A stretch of DNA of 64,000 nucleotides from Halobacillus sp. A5 (GTDB taxonomy: Bacteria; Bacillota; Bacilli; Bacillales; Halobacillaceae). Positions within the stretch are counted from its first letter, which is position 1; each line of letters starts with the position of its first letter. A model generated the notes under the pieces. The model had not been told where the DNA came from. It searched no databases and saw nothing but the letters and a program-made list of their open reading frames with translations. The stretch is from assembly GCF_024189315.1 (NCBI RefSeq), contig NZ_JAIZEO010000004.1:1-64000 (forward strand). The letters run 5' to 3'. This document shows positions 45,656-55,425 of the stretch, in pieces. The position numbers and the translations under genes were made by a program.

Positions 45656-46382
45656 CATTTAAACAGTGCTTTAAAACGGTTAGTTATATGAACCGCTGCT
45701 CCCGCGTAACCCAATGGAAAAAGTGGATATTCCTAGAGGGAGAAGGAGAAAACCTCTTACGTGGTCGGTGGAAGAAATAGAAAGGTTCCTACACTTCGCT
45801 AAATATGAAAACATTAATTACTATACTGTTTTTCTGACATTCATTTATACAGGGTTAAGACGTGGTGAATTATTGGGGTTGAAATGGGAAGATATTGATC
45901 TAGAGAATGAGTTAATCGAAGTTAAGCGAAACCTCATCTATGATAAAGAAGGGTTTCGATTTGGAGAGCTTAAAAATGAATCCTCTTATCGGACAGTTAA
46001 GATTGATGAATATGTCACCAAAGAATTGAGAAAACATAAAAAGAAACAGAGTGAATTTAAACTGTTACTCGGCAAAGAATACGACCATAATTACGGTTTA
46101 GTATTTTGTCGTGAAGACGGCCGCCCGATTTACCCAAGAACCCTGACTACTATATTCAATCGGCTAATTAAGAAATCAAAAGTAACAAAAATTCGCATTC
46201 ACGATCTGAGGCACACCCATGCTTCATTAATGTTAGAAGCAGGAAATTCATTAAAAGATGTCCAAGATCGTCTTGGTCACAAAAGCATAAAAACAACTGG
46301 TGATATTTACGCTCACGTAACTGAAAATATGAAAACTGAATCAGCTGAAAAATTCGGAAATTACCTCCGAAAAAACATATGA
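45656..46382 (+). pseudogene. int: Tyrosine recombinase/integrase, N-terminally degraded
   Basis: The 222-residue open part from ATG 45714 is the catalytic domain of a phage-type tyrosine integrase: FIYTGLRRGELLGLKWEDID (first Arg), IRIHDLRHTHASLMLEAG (His-x-x-Arg), LGHKSIKTTGDIYAHV (His and nucleophilic Tyr). Relatives are about 370-390 residues. The N-terminal and core-binding domains are missing. Upstream, HLNSALKRLVI (45656-45688) is readable but out of frame with YEPLLPRNPMEKVD, so a frameshift split the gene and the rest is lost. It lies beside the right attachment repeat and is the likely integrase of this island. Confidence 0.8.
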
Positions 46383-46416
46383 GTGGTCAAAATGTGACCA
46401 CTCACGTGTTTTTCTC
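46381..46416 (+). terminator. Terminator of the integrase gene
   Basis: GAGTGGTCA pairs with TGACCACTC (9 bp, 5-nt loop) starting in the integrase stop codon, and ACGTGTTTTTC follows. The hairpin at 32524-32547 near the other end of the island has nearly the same stem. Confidence 0.8.
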
Positions 46417-46426
46417 CTATAAAACC

Positions 46427-47806
46427 CTATGATTTAAGGGTTAAATACGTCACACACTCCACGTGATTCGTCTGCGGGAACATATCAACAGGCTGAACTT
46501 CTTTCGTCTCATATCCCCCATCTTCTAGTACACGCAAGTCACGTGCAAGTGTTGATGGATTACAGGAAACGTACACGATACGTTCCGGCCCCATATCCAG
46601 CATCGCCTTCAACAGTTCCTCATCGCATCCTTTTCTCGGCGGGTCCACCACAATAACATCTGGCTGCAAGCCCTGGTTGCGCCACCATGGCATGATTTCC
46701 TCGGCCTGTCCGACGTAAAATTCGGCGTTGTCCATTTTATTTAAGCGGGCGTTTTTCTTTGCATCCGTTACGGCTTCAGGAACAATTTCTACGCCGTACA
46801 CTTTCTTCGCTTTTTGCGCTAAGAATAACGAAATTGTGCCAATGCCGCAGTAGGCGTCGATGACGGTTTCTCCTCCGCGAAGGTCAGCGTATTCAAGTAC
46901 CTGGTCGTAAAGTTTTTTCGTCTGGGTCGGATTGACCTGGTAAAAGGATTTTGGCGAGATCATAAACTTCACATCGCCGATAGTATCGTAAATGTATTCA
47001 TCGCCCCAGAGCACTTTCGTTTCTTTTCCTAAAATGACGTTCGTCCTGCCGCTGTTCACGTTGTGGACGATTGACTTCACATTAGGAAACGTTTCCCGAA
47101 GCTCATCAATTAATTTCTCCTGGTGAGGAAGCTTTTTCGTGCGGGTGACGAGGACGACAATAATATCCTTCGTCGTTTGGCCGGTGCGTACCATAATGTG
47201 CCGCAGCACACCGCGGTGGTTTTCTTCGTCGTAGGCATCGATGCCGAGACGGCTGGCGATGCGGCGGACGGACTCTACCATGCGGTCGTTCATTTCATCC
47301 TGAATTACACATGTATCCATGTCGATAATGTTATGGCTGCGTTTCTGATAAAAGCCGGTCATCAGCTGGCCGTCTTCTTTTTGCCCGACGGGAATTTGTA
47401 TTTTGTTACGGTAGCGCCATGGATCGGCCATTCCGATGGTTTCGTGGACAGGAATGTGCTCTAAATGAGCGATTTTTTTCATCGCGTTTTTGACTTGATT
47501 GTGCTTCATTTCAAGCTGCATGCTGTAGCTCATGTGCTGGAGCTGACAGCCTCCACACTGGTAATAGACGTCACATGGAGGTTCGACTCGTTCATCGCTC
47601 GGTGCCTCCACTTCTAACAGCTTGCCGAATCCGAAGTTCTTTTTCACTTTCACTACTTTGACCTGTGCCTTTTCTCCCGGCAGTCCGTACGGCACGAATA
47701 AGGGATACCCGTCCACTTTGCCGACGCCGCTGCCTTCATGAGTCAGGTCCTCGAAAGTGATCTCGATCGTTTGATTTTTTTCTACCGGCGGTTTAGGTTT
47801 TGCCAT
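46427..47806 (-). CDS. rlmD: 23S rRNA (uracil-C5)-methyltransferase RlmD/RlmCD family, C-terminus rewritten by the island
   Basis: The 459-residue SAM-dependent enzyme methylates uracil in 23S rRNA; the Bacillus orthologue (YefA, RlmCD) modifies two sites. It has an N-terminal TRAM domain, the [4Fe-4S] cysteines in [14 protein letters not shown] and DTCVI, the SAM site in [16 protein letters not shown], and the catalytic Cys near the end in [13 protein letters not shown]. The last codons after NHVECV come from the island (TYLTLKS instead of SQLIRRKGN at the displaced end). All catalytic parts lie upstream of the junction, so activity should be kept. It is followed upstream by dgkB, as in B. 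subtilis. Confidence 0.93.
   Translation of the reverse strand: MAKPKPPVEKNQTIEITFEDLTHEGSGVGKVDGYPLFVPYGLPGEKAQVKVVKVKKNFGFGKLLEVEAPSDERVEPPCDVYYQCGGCQLQHMSYSMQLEMKHNQVKNAMKKIAHLEHIPVHETIGMADPWRYRNKIQIPVGQKEDGQLMTGFYQKRSHNIIDMDTCVIQDEMNDRMVESVRRIASRLGIDAYDEENHRGVLRHIMVRTGQTTKDIIVVLVTRTKKLPHQEKLIDELRETFPNVKSIVHNVNSGRTNVILGKETKVLWGDEYIYDTIGDVKFMISPKSFYQVNPTQTKKLYDQVLEYADLRGGETVIDAYCGIGTISLFLAQKAKKVYGVEIVPEAVTDAKKNARLNKMDNAEFYVGQAEEIMPWWRNQGLQPDVIVVDPPRKGCDEELLKAMLDMGPERIVYVSCNPSTLARDLRVLEDGGYETKEVQPVDMFPQTNHVECVTYLTLKS
46452..46473. repeat. Right attachment-site repeat of the island (inside rlmD)
   Basis: These 22 bases are identical to 32389-32410. They encode the Q/RTNHVECV end of RlmD on the minus strand. 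The element supplies the bases from here to the stop codon. Confidence 0.82.
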
Positions 47807-47850
47807 CGTTTATCCGTCCTTTTCATTTCTTAACTCTCCCTATTATAACA

Positions 47851-47883
47851 AAAACGCTGCCGTCATTAGAACGGCAGCGTTTA
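47851..47883 (-). terminator. Terminator of dgkB
   Basis: AAACGCTGCCGT pairs with ACGGCAGCGTTT just after the dgkB stop codon, and T-rich bases follow on the minus strand (TTTTGTTATAATAG). Confidence 0.9.
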
Positions 47884-47886
47884 CGG

Positions 47887-48804
47887 TTAACAATTATCCT
47901 TTGGATCTGAAGAGAATTTATCCTCGGGCACGAAAAATTCCATGTGCCGGTATAGGTTGACGAACTCTCCGGGGAGCTGGCCGCCATATTCTCCATCAAT
48001 GTTCAGCTGCATTTTTTCCTCGGTATGCACTTTCACACGACTCGCTGTCGTATGAATAAACTTCGGATGATTCAGGTGGTTGCCCTGGATCGCCAGTGTA
48101 GCAAGGCGGACGAATTCAGCGATGTTCATTTTCTCAATGATCATCAGATCAAATACACCGTCATCCATCTTCGCCTCAGGCGCCAGCTTTTCAAGTCCGC
48201 CGACCGAGTTCGTATTCGATACGAGAAACAGCATCACTTCGCCTTCAAAGAGACGACCGTCGTATTCCATCTGGACAAACGTCGGACGCAGCGAAGGCAG
48301 CATCTCGATGCCTTTTAAATAGTAGGCGAGCTGTCCAAGCATTGTTTTCAGCTTGCTTGGCACTTCATACGAAATTTCGGTGATTTTGCCGCCGCCGGCA
48401 ATGTTCATGAAATACTGATCGTTGACTCGTCCAATATCTAAAGGCGTTGAATAATCCGCTAAAATTACATCTACGGCTTTATGAATATTACGCGGCACGC
48501 ATAACGCACGCGCAAAGTCGTTTGTAGTTCCTACAGGAATTATGCCAAGCTTCGGCCTGAATTCCTGCTCAGCTATTCCGTTTATGACTTCATTAATGGT
48601 TCCATCCCCGCCTGCTGCCACCACAACATCAAACTTGCGCTCCACGGCAATTTTAGCCGCTTCTGTCGCATCGCCTTCACACGTTGTCGCATGGGCAGAA
48701 GTTTCGTAGCCTGCCTGTTCAAAGCGCTGCAGGACATCAGGAAGAACTTTTCTAATAATCTCTCTCCCAGAGGTAGGATTATATATAATACGGGCACGCT
48801 GCAT
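47887..48804 (-). CDS. dgkB: Diacylglycerol kinase
   Basis: The 305-residue soluble lipid kinase phosphorylates diacylglycerol released by lipoteichoic acid synthesis and returns it to phospholipid. VVAAGGDGTINEVINGIAEQ carries the nucleotide-binding GGDGT motif, and KLGIIPVGTTNDFARAL is the second conserved block. Start RARIIYNPTSGRE is typical of DgkB/YtlR-type kinases. Position next to rlmD and the gat genes matches B. subtilis dgkB (yerQ). It is transcribed with its own terminator. Confidence 0.94.
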   Translation of the reverse strand: MQRARIIYNPTSGREIIRKVLPDVLQRFEQAGYETSAHATTCEGDATEAAKIAVERKFDVVVAAGGDGTINEVINGIAEQEFRPKLGIIPVGTTNDFARALCVPRNIHKAVDVILADYSTPLDIGRVNDQYFMNIAGGGKITEISYEVPSKLKTMLGQLAYYLKGIEMLPSLRPTFVQMEYDGRLFEGEVMLFLVSNTNSVGGLEKLAPEAKMDDGVFDLMIIEKMNIAEFVRLATLAIQGNHLNHPKFIHTTASRVKVHTEEKMQLNIDGEYGGQLPGEFVNLYRHMEFFVPEDKFSSDPKDNC

Positions 48805-48956
48805 AGTATGACCCCCTCATCCATCATGCTCCAAATAACATCATAGCTCTTTTTCCGTTATTTGCAAACATTTTTGTATTCCACGAATAAAAGCACGCAC
48901 GATGAGTGCCTGCTCTCATTGTGAACGGAAAGGGCCGTACCCTTGCCGCTTTAAAT

Positions 48957-50387
48957 CTAACGTTTATCTATTTCTTCTAGAAGAATTTTGTTTACCATTG
49001 GCGGGTTCGCCTGACCTTTTGTCTGTTTCATCACCTGGCCGACTAAGAAACCGATCGCCTTATCTTTTCCATTCTTATAATCTTCAATTGACTGCTCGTT
49101 GTTATCAAGAATACCTGTAATAATTTCGCGCAGCTGACCTTCGTCGGAAATTTGTACAAGACCTTTGTCTTTAACAATCTTCTCAGGGTCGCCGCCTTTT
49201 TCTACAAGGTCTCCAAACACTTTCTTCGCGATCTTAGAGGAAATGGTTCCGTCTTCAATCAGCTTCGTCAGCTTCGCCAGACCTTCAGGTGTTAAGGCAA
49301 TGTCGCTGAACTCTTTATCATGCTTGTTCATATAAGCCGATACTTCACCCATCAGCCAGTTGGACGCCTGCTTCACATCTCCGCCTGCCTCGATCGTTTC
49401 CTCGAAGAAATCGGACATCTCTTTGTTATTCGTTAACACCATTGCATCATATGCCGGCAGCTTTAAATCTTCAATGTAGCGTTTCTTACGCGCATCCGGA
49501 AGCTCAGGAATCTGACTGAAGATCCGGTCTTTCCACGCTTCATCAATGTGAAGAGGCACTAGGTCCGGCTCCGGGAAGTAACGATAGTCATCCGAGCCTT
49601 CTTTTACACGCATAAGGATGGTTTCTTTCGTCTGTTCATCATAACGGCGGGTTTCCTGAAGAATCTCTCCGCCGGATAGAAGAACCTTCTCCTGACGCTT
49701 CTCTTCAAACTCTAAGCCTTTTTGCACAAACGAGAACGAGTTTAAGTTTTTAAGCTCCGTCTTCGTCCCGAATTCTTCCTGACCGATTGGACGGATGGAA
49801 AGGTTCGCGTCACAACGCAGTGATCCTTCTTCCATCTTACAATCCGAAACACCTGTATATTGGATAATATTTTTTAATGCTTCTAAATAAGCATATGCTT
49901 CTTTTGGTGAACGAATGTCTGGCTCGGACACAATTTCTACCAGCGGCGTCCCCTGACGGTTAAAGTCAACAAGAGAATAGCCGTCATCGCTGTGTGTCAG
50001 CTTACCAGCATCCTCCTCCATGTGCAGACGGGTAATGCCGATGCGCTTCTTCACCCCATCGACTTCAATGTCGATGTAGCCATTTTCCCCGATCGGTTTA
50101 TCAAACTGAGAAATCTGGTACGCCTTCGGGTTGTCTGGATAGAAATAGTTCTTACGGTCGAACTTCGTATCCGTTGCAATCTCACAATTCAGCGCCATTG
50201 AAGCCTTCATGGCATAGTTTACCGCTTCCTCGTTCAGAACAGGAAGCACCCCCGGATAGCCAAGGTCAATCGGGTTAACGTTTGTATTCGGTGAATCTCC
50301 AAACATGTTCGGAGAAGGACTGAAAATTTTAGATGCTGTTTTTAATTCTACGTGGACTTCAAGTCCAATCACTGTTTCAAAATTCAT
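48957..50387 (-). CDS. gatB: Asp-tRNA(Asn)/Glu-tRNA(Gln) amidotransferase subunit B
   Basis: The 476-residue subunit binds the misacylated tRNA, phosphorylates its Glu or Asp side chain and transfers ammonia from Gat[25 protein letters not shown] at the start and [32 protein letters not shown] are diagnostic, and the C-terminal YqeY-like tail ends [15 protein letters not shown]. Its ATG overlaps or abuts the gatA stop, showing tight translational coupling. Complete and normal in length. Confidence 0.96.
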   Translation of the reverse strand: MNFETVIGLEVHVELKTASKIFSPSPNMFGDSPNTNVNPIDLGYPGVLPVLNEEAVNYAMKASMALNCEIATDTKFDRKNYFYPDNPKAYQISQFDKPIGENGYIDIEVDGVKKRIGITRLHMEEDAGKLTHSDDGYSLVDFNRQGTPLVEIVSEPDIRSPKEAYAYLEALKNIIQYTGVSDCKMEEGSLRCDANLSIRPIGQEEFGTKTELKNLNSFSFVQKGLEFEEKRQEKVLLSGGEILQETRRYDEQTKETILMRVKEGSDDYRYFPEPDLVPLHIDEAWKDRIFSQIPELPDARKKRYIEDLKLPAYDAMVLTNNKEMSDFFEETIEAGGDVKQASNWLMGEVSAYMNKHDKEFSDIALTPEGLAKLTKLIEDGTISSKIAKKVFGDLVEKGGDPEKIVKDKGLVQISDEGQLREIITGILDNNEQSIEDYKNGKDKAIGFLVGQVMKQTKGQANPPMVNKILLEEIDKR

Positions 50388-51856
50388 TAGCGCGCACCTC
50401 CAAGGGATGGACGTTGTTTATGGAAGTCTGTCGCCTGTTCATAAGCATGAGCAGCACGATAAACGCTGCACTCATCAAAGTGTCTCCCGATAATCTGCAG
50501 GCCGATCGGAAGGCCGTCAGATGAGAAGCCGCAAGGAACAGAGATTCCCGGCACACCAGCTAAGTTAACTGGGATGGTTAAAATATCGTTCGCATACATC
50601 GTCAGCGGATCATCGATTTTCTCTCCGACTTTAAATGCTGGAGTAGGCGTAGTCGGTCCTACAATGACGTCATAGTCTTCGAGTACTTTTTCGAAATCGT
50701 TTTTAATCAATGTACGAACCTGCTGTGCTTTTTTGTAGTAGGCGTCATAGTAACCAGAGCTGAGCGCAAAGGTTCCAAGCATAATACGGCGCTTCACTTC
50801 GTTACCGAATCCTTCAGAACGGGAACGCTTGAACATATCAAGCATCGTTTCTGCGTTTTCTGTGCGCTTGCCGTAACGGACGCCGTCAAAGCGGGCAAGG
50901 TTGGCGGACGCTTCTGAAGATGACAGCAGGTAGTATGTCGCTACGGCGTATTTAGAGTGAGGCAGGGATACTTCGTCCCAAGTCGCTCCAAGCTCTTCAT
51001 ACTTTTTCAGTGCGGCTTGGACGGCCTCTTTCACCTCAGGTGCTACACCTTCGCCGAGATACTCCTTCGGCACGGCGATTTTCAACCCTTTTACATCGCC
51101 TGTAAGAGCATCTGTATAGCTTGGCACTTCTACGTTCGCAGATGTGGAGTCCATATTGTCATAGCCTGCGATCGTTTCAAGCAGGTACGCGTTGTCTTCA
51201 ACCGAGCGGGTGATCGGTCCGATCTGGTCCAGGGAAGACGCAAATGCGATCAAGCCGAAACGGGACACACGGCCGTAGGTAGGCTTCAGTCCGACAACTC
51301 CGCAGAATGCTGCTGGCTGGCGGATGGATCCGCCTGTATCAGAACCAAGCGAAAATGGTACTTCGCCGGCAGCTACGGAAGCAGCTGATCCACCGCTTGA
51401 CCCGCCTGGAACGTAATCTGTATTCCACGGGTTGCGCGTCGCATAATAGCTTGAGTTTTCGTTGGAAGATCCCATGGCAAACTCGTCCATGTTCAGCTTT
51501 CCGATCGTCACAGACTTCGCTTCGTTCAGCTTGTTCACGACGGTTGCGTTATAAAGCGGATCCTCGAAGTTATCCAGGAACTGACTCGCTGCTGTCGTGC
51601 GCAGGCCTTTGGTCACGATGTTATCTTTTACGCCGATTGGCAGGCCGAAAAGCTTGGCAGCATCGTCGCCGCGTGCTTCATCAAGTTCAGCTGCCTGCTT
51701 TAAAGCAGCTTCTTTATTTAACGTAAGGAAAGCTTTAACCTGCTCGTCCACTTCCTCAATTCGATTGTACGATTCATTGACTAAATCTGTTACGTTAATT
51801 TCTTTACTATGTAGCTTGTCTTTCAACTCACGTAAAGAATGTTCAAACAATGACAT
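50387..51856 (-). CDS. gatA: Asp-tRNA(Asn)/Glu-tRNA(Gln) amidotransferase subunit A
   Basis: The 489-residue amidase releases ammonia from glutamine for GatB. The amidase-signature triad is visible: Lys in [10 protein letters not shown], the first Ser in [16 protein letters not shown] and the nucleophilic Ser in [15 protein letters not shown]. It lies 12 bases after gatC. The set indirectly makes Gln-tRNA(Gln), which is essential in bacteria without glutaminyl-tRNA synthetase. Confidence 0.97.
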   Translation of the reverse strand: MSLFEHSLRELKDKLHSKEINVTDLVNESYNRIEEVDEQVKAFLTLNKEAALKQAAELDEARGDDAAKLFGLPIGVKDNIVTKGLRTTAASQFLDNFEDPLYNATVVNKLNEAKSVTIGKLNMDEFAMGSSNENSSYYATRNPWNTDYVPGGSSGGSAASVAAGEVPFSLGSDTGGSIRQPAAFCGVVGLKPTYGRVSRFGLIAFASSLDQIGPITRSVEDNAYLLETIAGYDNMDSTSANVEVPSYTDALTGDVKGLKIAVPKEYLGEGVAPEVKEAVQAALKKYEELGATWDEVSLPHSKYAVATYYLLSSSEASANLARFDGVRYGKRTENAETMLDMFKRSRSEGFGNEVKRRIMLGTFALSSGYYDAYYKKAQQVRTLIKNDFEKVLEDYDVIVGPTTPTPAFKVGEKIDDPLTMYANDILTIPVNLAGVPGISVPCGFSSDGLPIGLQIIGRHFDECSVYRAAHAYEQATDFHKQRPSLGGAR

Positions 51857-51868
51857 GAAATACCCTCC

Positions 51869-52159
51869 CTATTCCAAAATGGATGGGACTTTATATTGTC
51901 CACCCTGATGATCTGGTGCGTTCTTAAGCGCATCTTCTTTTTCAATCCATTTCTTCGGTTCGTCCTTACGCATCACGTTCTGCAGATCAAGAACGTGTGT
52001 CGTCGGCTCTACGCCTTCGGTATCCAGTTCATTTAACTGCTCCGCATACGTAATAATATCGTCAAGCTGCTTTGTGAAAAGATCAGCTTCTTCTTCCTTA
52101 ATGGAAAGACGGGCCAGGTGTGCCACGTGCTTCACTTCTTCTTTACTAATTCGGGACAT
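51869..52159 (-). CDS. gatC: Asp-tRNA(Asn)/Glu-tRNA(Gln) amidotransferase subunit C
   Basis: This 96-residue belt subunit holds GatA and GatB together. [18 protein letters not shown] at the N-terminus and the [23 protein letters not shown] segment are the usual GatC landmarks. It is the first gene of gatCAB, with GGAGGTAAC as Shine-Dalgarno. Confidence 0.96.
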   Translation of the reverse strand: MSRISKEEVKHVAHLARLSIKEEEADLFTKQLDDIITYAEQLNELDTEGVEPTTHVLDLQNVMRKDEPKKWIEKEDALKNAPDHQGGQYKVPSILE

Positions 52160-52321
52160 ATTGTCGTTACCTCCATTTCGATCTCACATAATATATGATC
52201 ATACCAAAAATCTGTTTTCATTCGCAACGTACAGCTTTACACCCTTCCTATCATAACATAAAGCGAAACTTCATTCAGGGGGTTTTTCCTGAATGTTAGT
52301 TGAGCCAATCGGGCGCAGGGA

Positions 52322-52392
52322 TTCTGACATTTGAGGTGGTTTTTCTGACATTCCAACTAGTTTTTCTGACATTATATGCATTAATTCTGACA
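52322..52392. repeat. 21-bp-phased TTCTGACATT array
   Basis: TTCTGACA or a close form starts at 52322, 52343, 52364 and 52385, exactly 21 bp apart each time, between gatC and the NERD pseudogene. Intervening bases differ. The pitch equals two helical turns, like the arrays at 25457 and 57099, but the motif is different. Confidence 0.85.
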
Positions 52393-52396
52393 ATCA

Positions 52397-53323
52397 CTAA
52401 AAATCCAGCCTGTATGTCCTTCCTTTCGTTTTCCCAACTGGATACAAGGATTGGATAATGCTCCTTGCTATTCTTTCAGAGTCAATTTGTAAGAACCCTC
52501 GCAGCTCTCGATTCGTAATAACATTTCCCAACAGCAATCGGTAATCGCGCAGACTCTCTATGTGCGCATCCACCGAAACCACTCCACAAAAAGAACATTG
52601 CCATTTTCCATAAACCCTTATCATAGGCAGAGCTCTGCAGCCTAGGCAGTGCACGCCCACCCGTAAATTTTCTTTCTTAATTTTATATTTCTGAAGCACA
52701 TCGACTTTTCGTGGTGTATGAGCCTGCTTCAGCTCCTGACCCAGGCGTAGTAAATCATTCTGCCCGAGTACTTGCCCGCCATACTTATTTGAGAGTTCAT
52801 TTATTTTAAAGGGGAGATAGGCGCTGTGGATGACGGAGGGGTTGGATGTATGAATAATCGTTGAGAGTTTACTTATGACGACGAGGGTTTCAATGGGGGT
52901 TTCGGGGTAACCCTTAGCGTTGATCCACTTTTGCAAAAGATTCTTCTGCCTTCTTACTTGCAGCAGCGGGTCGAGAAATGCTTCTTCTTTTCCTTCGAGC
53001 GTGCGAATCATCTGATGCCGCTCTTCATCAAAGGTTAATGTGCCGGTAATATTCTTCACTTCGATAATGATCATGAGATTCTCTGTTATGAGCAGGGTGT
53101 CCAGCTGAATGAAGAGTTCACCAGCGGCGAGCCTTAGATCATGAAAGATTTAATAATGAGACGGGAGCTGCCGTAAATGATAATCCAGCGCTTCTTACCC
53201 GCGATAGCCTGCCCCCGTCAGCAGGAGATCTTTTTCAATCTCTTCTTTTCTCAAACTCGTCCTTCTATGCAGGGATTCCAGCGCCAGCATTTGGTCCGGC
53301 TTGTTTCATTCTTTTATAATCAT
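52397..53323 (-). pseudogene. NERD-domain protein gene with three in-frame stop codons
   Basis: From ATG 53323, which has an excellent Shine-Dalgarno (AAGGAGGAAAGCC), one frame of 309 codons runs without any frameshift to the stop at 52397. It is broken by TGA at codon 6 (53308-53306), TAA at codon 43 (53197-53195) and TAA at codon 58 (53152-53150). Read through, it gives a NERD nuclease-related domain (EEIEKDLLL...ALDYHLRQLPSHY, IFHDLRL, LFIQLDTLLIT, IIIEVKNITGTLTFD) and a four-Cys zinc ribbon (CLGC, CSFC). The downstream 225 codons are intact but their first ATG lacks a ribosome site. A decayed gene is the simplest view. Confidence 0.85.
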
Positions 53324-53354
53324 GGCTTTCCTCCTTTTCTTCTCTTTATTATAC

Positions 53355-53391
53355 AAAAAAGATCTCCAGCTGCCTGCTGGAGATCCTTTTA
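53355..53391 (-). terminator. Terminator of the proline symporter gene
   Basis: GATCTCCAGC (53361-53370) pairs with GCTGGAGATC (53376-53385). On the minus strand a TTTTTT run follows. It lies just after the symporter stop codon. Confidence 0.9.
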
Positions 53392-53393
53392 CA

Positions 53394-54902
53394 TTACTTG
53401 CTTGATGCTTCTTCAAATTCTGCGATTACTTCTTTAGGAGGTGTACCTGCTAAACTTACCAGGATAGCGGCAATACCACTTAAGATAAATCCTGGTAACA
53501 ACTCATAAAGATCAAAAATACCTCCGCTCAAGCTGGCCCATACAATCACAGTTATAGCTCCCACAATAATCCCGGCAAGAGCACCATTTCGTGTAATGCC
53601 TTTCCAGAATAGGGACAGTACGATAATCGGACCAAATGCGGCACCAAATCCTGCCCACGCGTAGGAAACAAGCTCGAGTACTGTACTATCCGGGTTACCT
53701 GCAAGCAGAATGGCGATAAGTGCAATTCCGGCTACGGCTGCGCGCCCTATCCATACAAGCTCACGGTCAGAAGCATTTTTTCGGAAAATCGCTTTGTAAA
53801 AGTCTTCCGCAAGTGCTGAAGATGATACAAGCAATTGTGAATCAATCGTACTCATAATAGCAGAAAGAATGGCTGCCAGGAGAATACCTGCAATAATCGG
53901 GTGGAAGAGAATTTGTGAGAACGCGATAAAGATGGTTTCAGAGTTATCGAGCATTTGTACTCCACCCTCATTTACCAGTTCTACACCAAAGCTGCCTAAC
54001 CCCTCTACGTCATTCGTGGCCATATAAGCCATTCCGAATAACCCTGTAAAAATAGCGCCATAAAGGCCGATAACCATCCAGCCAATTCCGATTAGACGTG
54101 CTTTAGGTACGTCGTTAGGTGAACGTAAAGCCATAAAACGCACGACGATATGAGGCTGGCCAAAGTAACCAAGTCCCCACGCAAGAGATGAAATAATTGC
54201 CATTGCACCGACACCCTGTACCATCTGCAGATGTCCTGAATCAATTTCGCCAACCGCATTTACAGCTTCAGTGAATCCGCCAAGTTCCTGTGCGGCTACA
54301 ATTGGAACGGCTATTAAAGCTAAGAACATTAAGATACCCTGTACGAAGTCCGTCCAGCTTACAGCTAAGAACCCGCCTAGGAATGTGTAAGAAATGGTAA
54401 CAATTGCGCCAACCCATAGAGCCTGATTATAAGTTAATTCAAATGAAGCCTCAAATAGTGTAGCTCCCGCGACCATCCCTGAAGATGTGTAAAACGTAAA
54501 AAATACTAAAATAACAAGAGCAGAAATCACACGTAAGATATGTGAGTGATCGTGGAAACGATTCTCTAAATAATCCGGCACAGTGATCGAGTCCTGAAAA
54601 ACCTCAGTGAAAATGCGAAGACGTCGAGCGACAAACTGCCAGTTTAAGTATGCACCTATTGCCAGACCTACACCAATCCATGCCTCTGCTAAACCAGATG
54701 CATAAATCGCTCCCGGTAAACCTAACAGCAGCCACCCGCTCATGTCTGAAGCTCCAGCACTTAGTGCTGCTACTCCCGGTCCTAAACGACGGCCTCCAAG
54801 TACGTAATCTGATAAATCGCTTGTTAAGCGATATGCTGCAAAACCAATTAACAGCATACCTATGAGATATACTATAAACGTAATTAATGTTGCTGAACCC
54901 AT
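53394..54902 (-). CDS. putP: Sodium/proline symporter (SSS family, OpuE/PutP type)
   Basis: The 502-residue carrier has about 13 membrane helices and the PutP signature region (GGRRLGPGVAALSAGASDMSGW, ALRSPNDVPKARLIGIGWM, SAIMSTIDSQLLVSSSALAEDFY). It takes up proline with Na+. Position between camS and gatC is that of B. subtilis opuE, the osmoprotective proline importer. Here a P5C dehydrogenase gene is also inserted next to it, so uptake for catabolism is equally possible. A 42-residue membrane protein is encoded 6 bases upstream in the same transcript. Confidence 0.93.
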   Translation of the reverse strand: MGSATLITFIVYLIGMLLIGFAAYRLTSDLSDYVLGGRRLGPGVAALSAGASDMSGWLLLGLPGAIYASGLAEAWIGVGLAIGAYLNWQFVARRLRIFTEVFQDSITVPDYLENRFHDHSHILRVISALVILVFFTFYTSSGMVAGATLFEASFELTYNQALWVGAIVTISYTFLGGFLAVSWTDFVQGILMFLALIAVPIVAAQELGGFTEAVNAVGEIDSGHLQMVQGVGAMAIISSLAWGLGYFGQPHIVVRFMALRSPNDVPKARLIGIGWMVIGLYGAIFTGLFGMAYMATNDVEGLGSFGVELVNEGGVQMLDNSETIFIAFSQILFHPIIAGILLAAILSAIMSTIDSQLLVSSSALAEDFYKAIFRKNASDRELVWIGRAAVAGIALIAILLAGNPDSTVLELVSYAWAGFGAAFGPIIVLSLFWKGITRNGALAGIIVGAITVIVWASLSGGIFDLYELLPGFILSGIAAILVSLAGTPPKEVIAEFEEASSK

Positions 54903-54908
54903 GTTTTC

Positions 54909-55037
54909 TTATTCGCTCCTTCCTGTAAATACTGAGATAAGTGATAGAATAATTAATAACGGCATTGGTACAAAAAGCCAAAACCATGTTGCGCCTGAAA
55001 GTGAATATTGTCCTGCAGCGGCTGCTAGTTCAAACAC
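54909..55037 (-). CDS. 42-residue membrane protein encoded immediately upstream of putP
   Basis: From GTG 55037, seven bases after GGAGG, a frame reads MFELAAAAGQYSLSGATWFW and continues through one hydrophobic helix (LFVPMPLLIILSLISVF) to TGRSE. The stop is 6 bases before the putP ATG, and GGAGG-type initiation is strong, so it is very likely a real gene. It resembles the small accessory proteins found beside some sodium:solute symporters. It could stabilise or regulate PutP. Its function is not shown. Confidence 0.72.
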   Translation of the reverse strand: MFELAAAAGQYSLSGATWFWLFVPMPLLIILSLISVFTGRSE

Positions 55038-55380
55038 GAGGTCACCTCCATATTTTGTAATATACACTTCTATGCAATTTTCAAATAATTCAGAAATCCT
55101 ACAAATCAAGCATAGAAGTTAGAAAAGCCAAACTCAGCTACCACTATATCACAATATAGTCGTTAGAACATTACAAAAATTATAATATTAACTTTTTCAT
55201 GATTAAATATACGTTAATTTGCAATATATAATTAAATTTCTCCCATATAGATGATATCTATTCATATAATCTTATAAATAAAAGTTTAGAAGGGGTAATC
55301 ATCCCATAATTTCCAGGGCCTTTTTCCCTGATTCAAACGACACAATCCGGATAGTTACCTAATACCCTTTTTTCATAAAA
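55038..55380. other. Upstream region of the putP transcript
   Basis: This AT-rich stretch must contain the promoter for the small protein and putP. Several weak -10-like boxes are present (for example TATAGT near 55144-55150 on the minus strand), but no pair is convincing. B. subtilis opuE has SigA and SigB promoters; I could not confirm either here. No other gene is seen. Confidence 0.4.
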
Positions 55381-55415
55381 AAACCCCACTTCTGCTTCAA
55401 AAACATAAAGTGGGG
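55381..55415 (-). terminator. Terminator of the P5C dehydrogenase gene
   Basis: CCCCACTT (55384-55391) pairs with AAGTGGGG (55408-55415). A TTTTTTT run follows on the minus strand, 10 bases after the gene ends. Confidence 0.9.
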
Positions 55416-55425
55416 CTGCCTGACT

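Larger units (their letters stand above)
32389..46473. mobile_element. Integrated catabolic island in the 3' end of rlmD (about 14.1 kb)
   Basis: The segment is bounded by a 22-bp exact direct repeat, carries a tyrosine integrase next to the right end, and is visibly AT-richer than the flanking sulfur, nitrogen and housekeeping blocks. It replaces the last codons of rlmD, leaving the displaced tail and terminator at the left. Cargo: MFS transporter, thioesterase, IclR regulator, TRAP importer and a CoA-based degradation operon. The right 2.3 kb is degraded: ABC ATPase fragment, frameshifted small gene, groEL-like tail and truncated integrase. With the integrase broken, the element is probably no longer mobile. 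Confidence 0.8.

Noticed and set aside
52397-53074. Intact 225-residue NERD protein
   Set aside because: Its first ATG has no ribosome site, and NERD sequence continues upstream through stop codons to a proper start at 53323.
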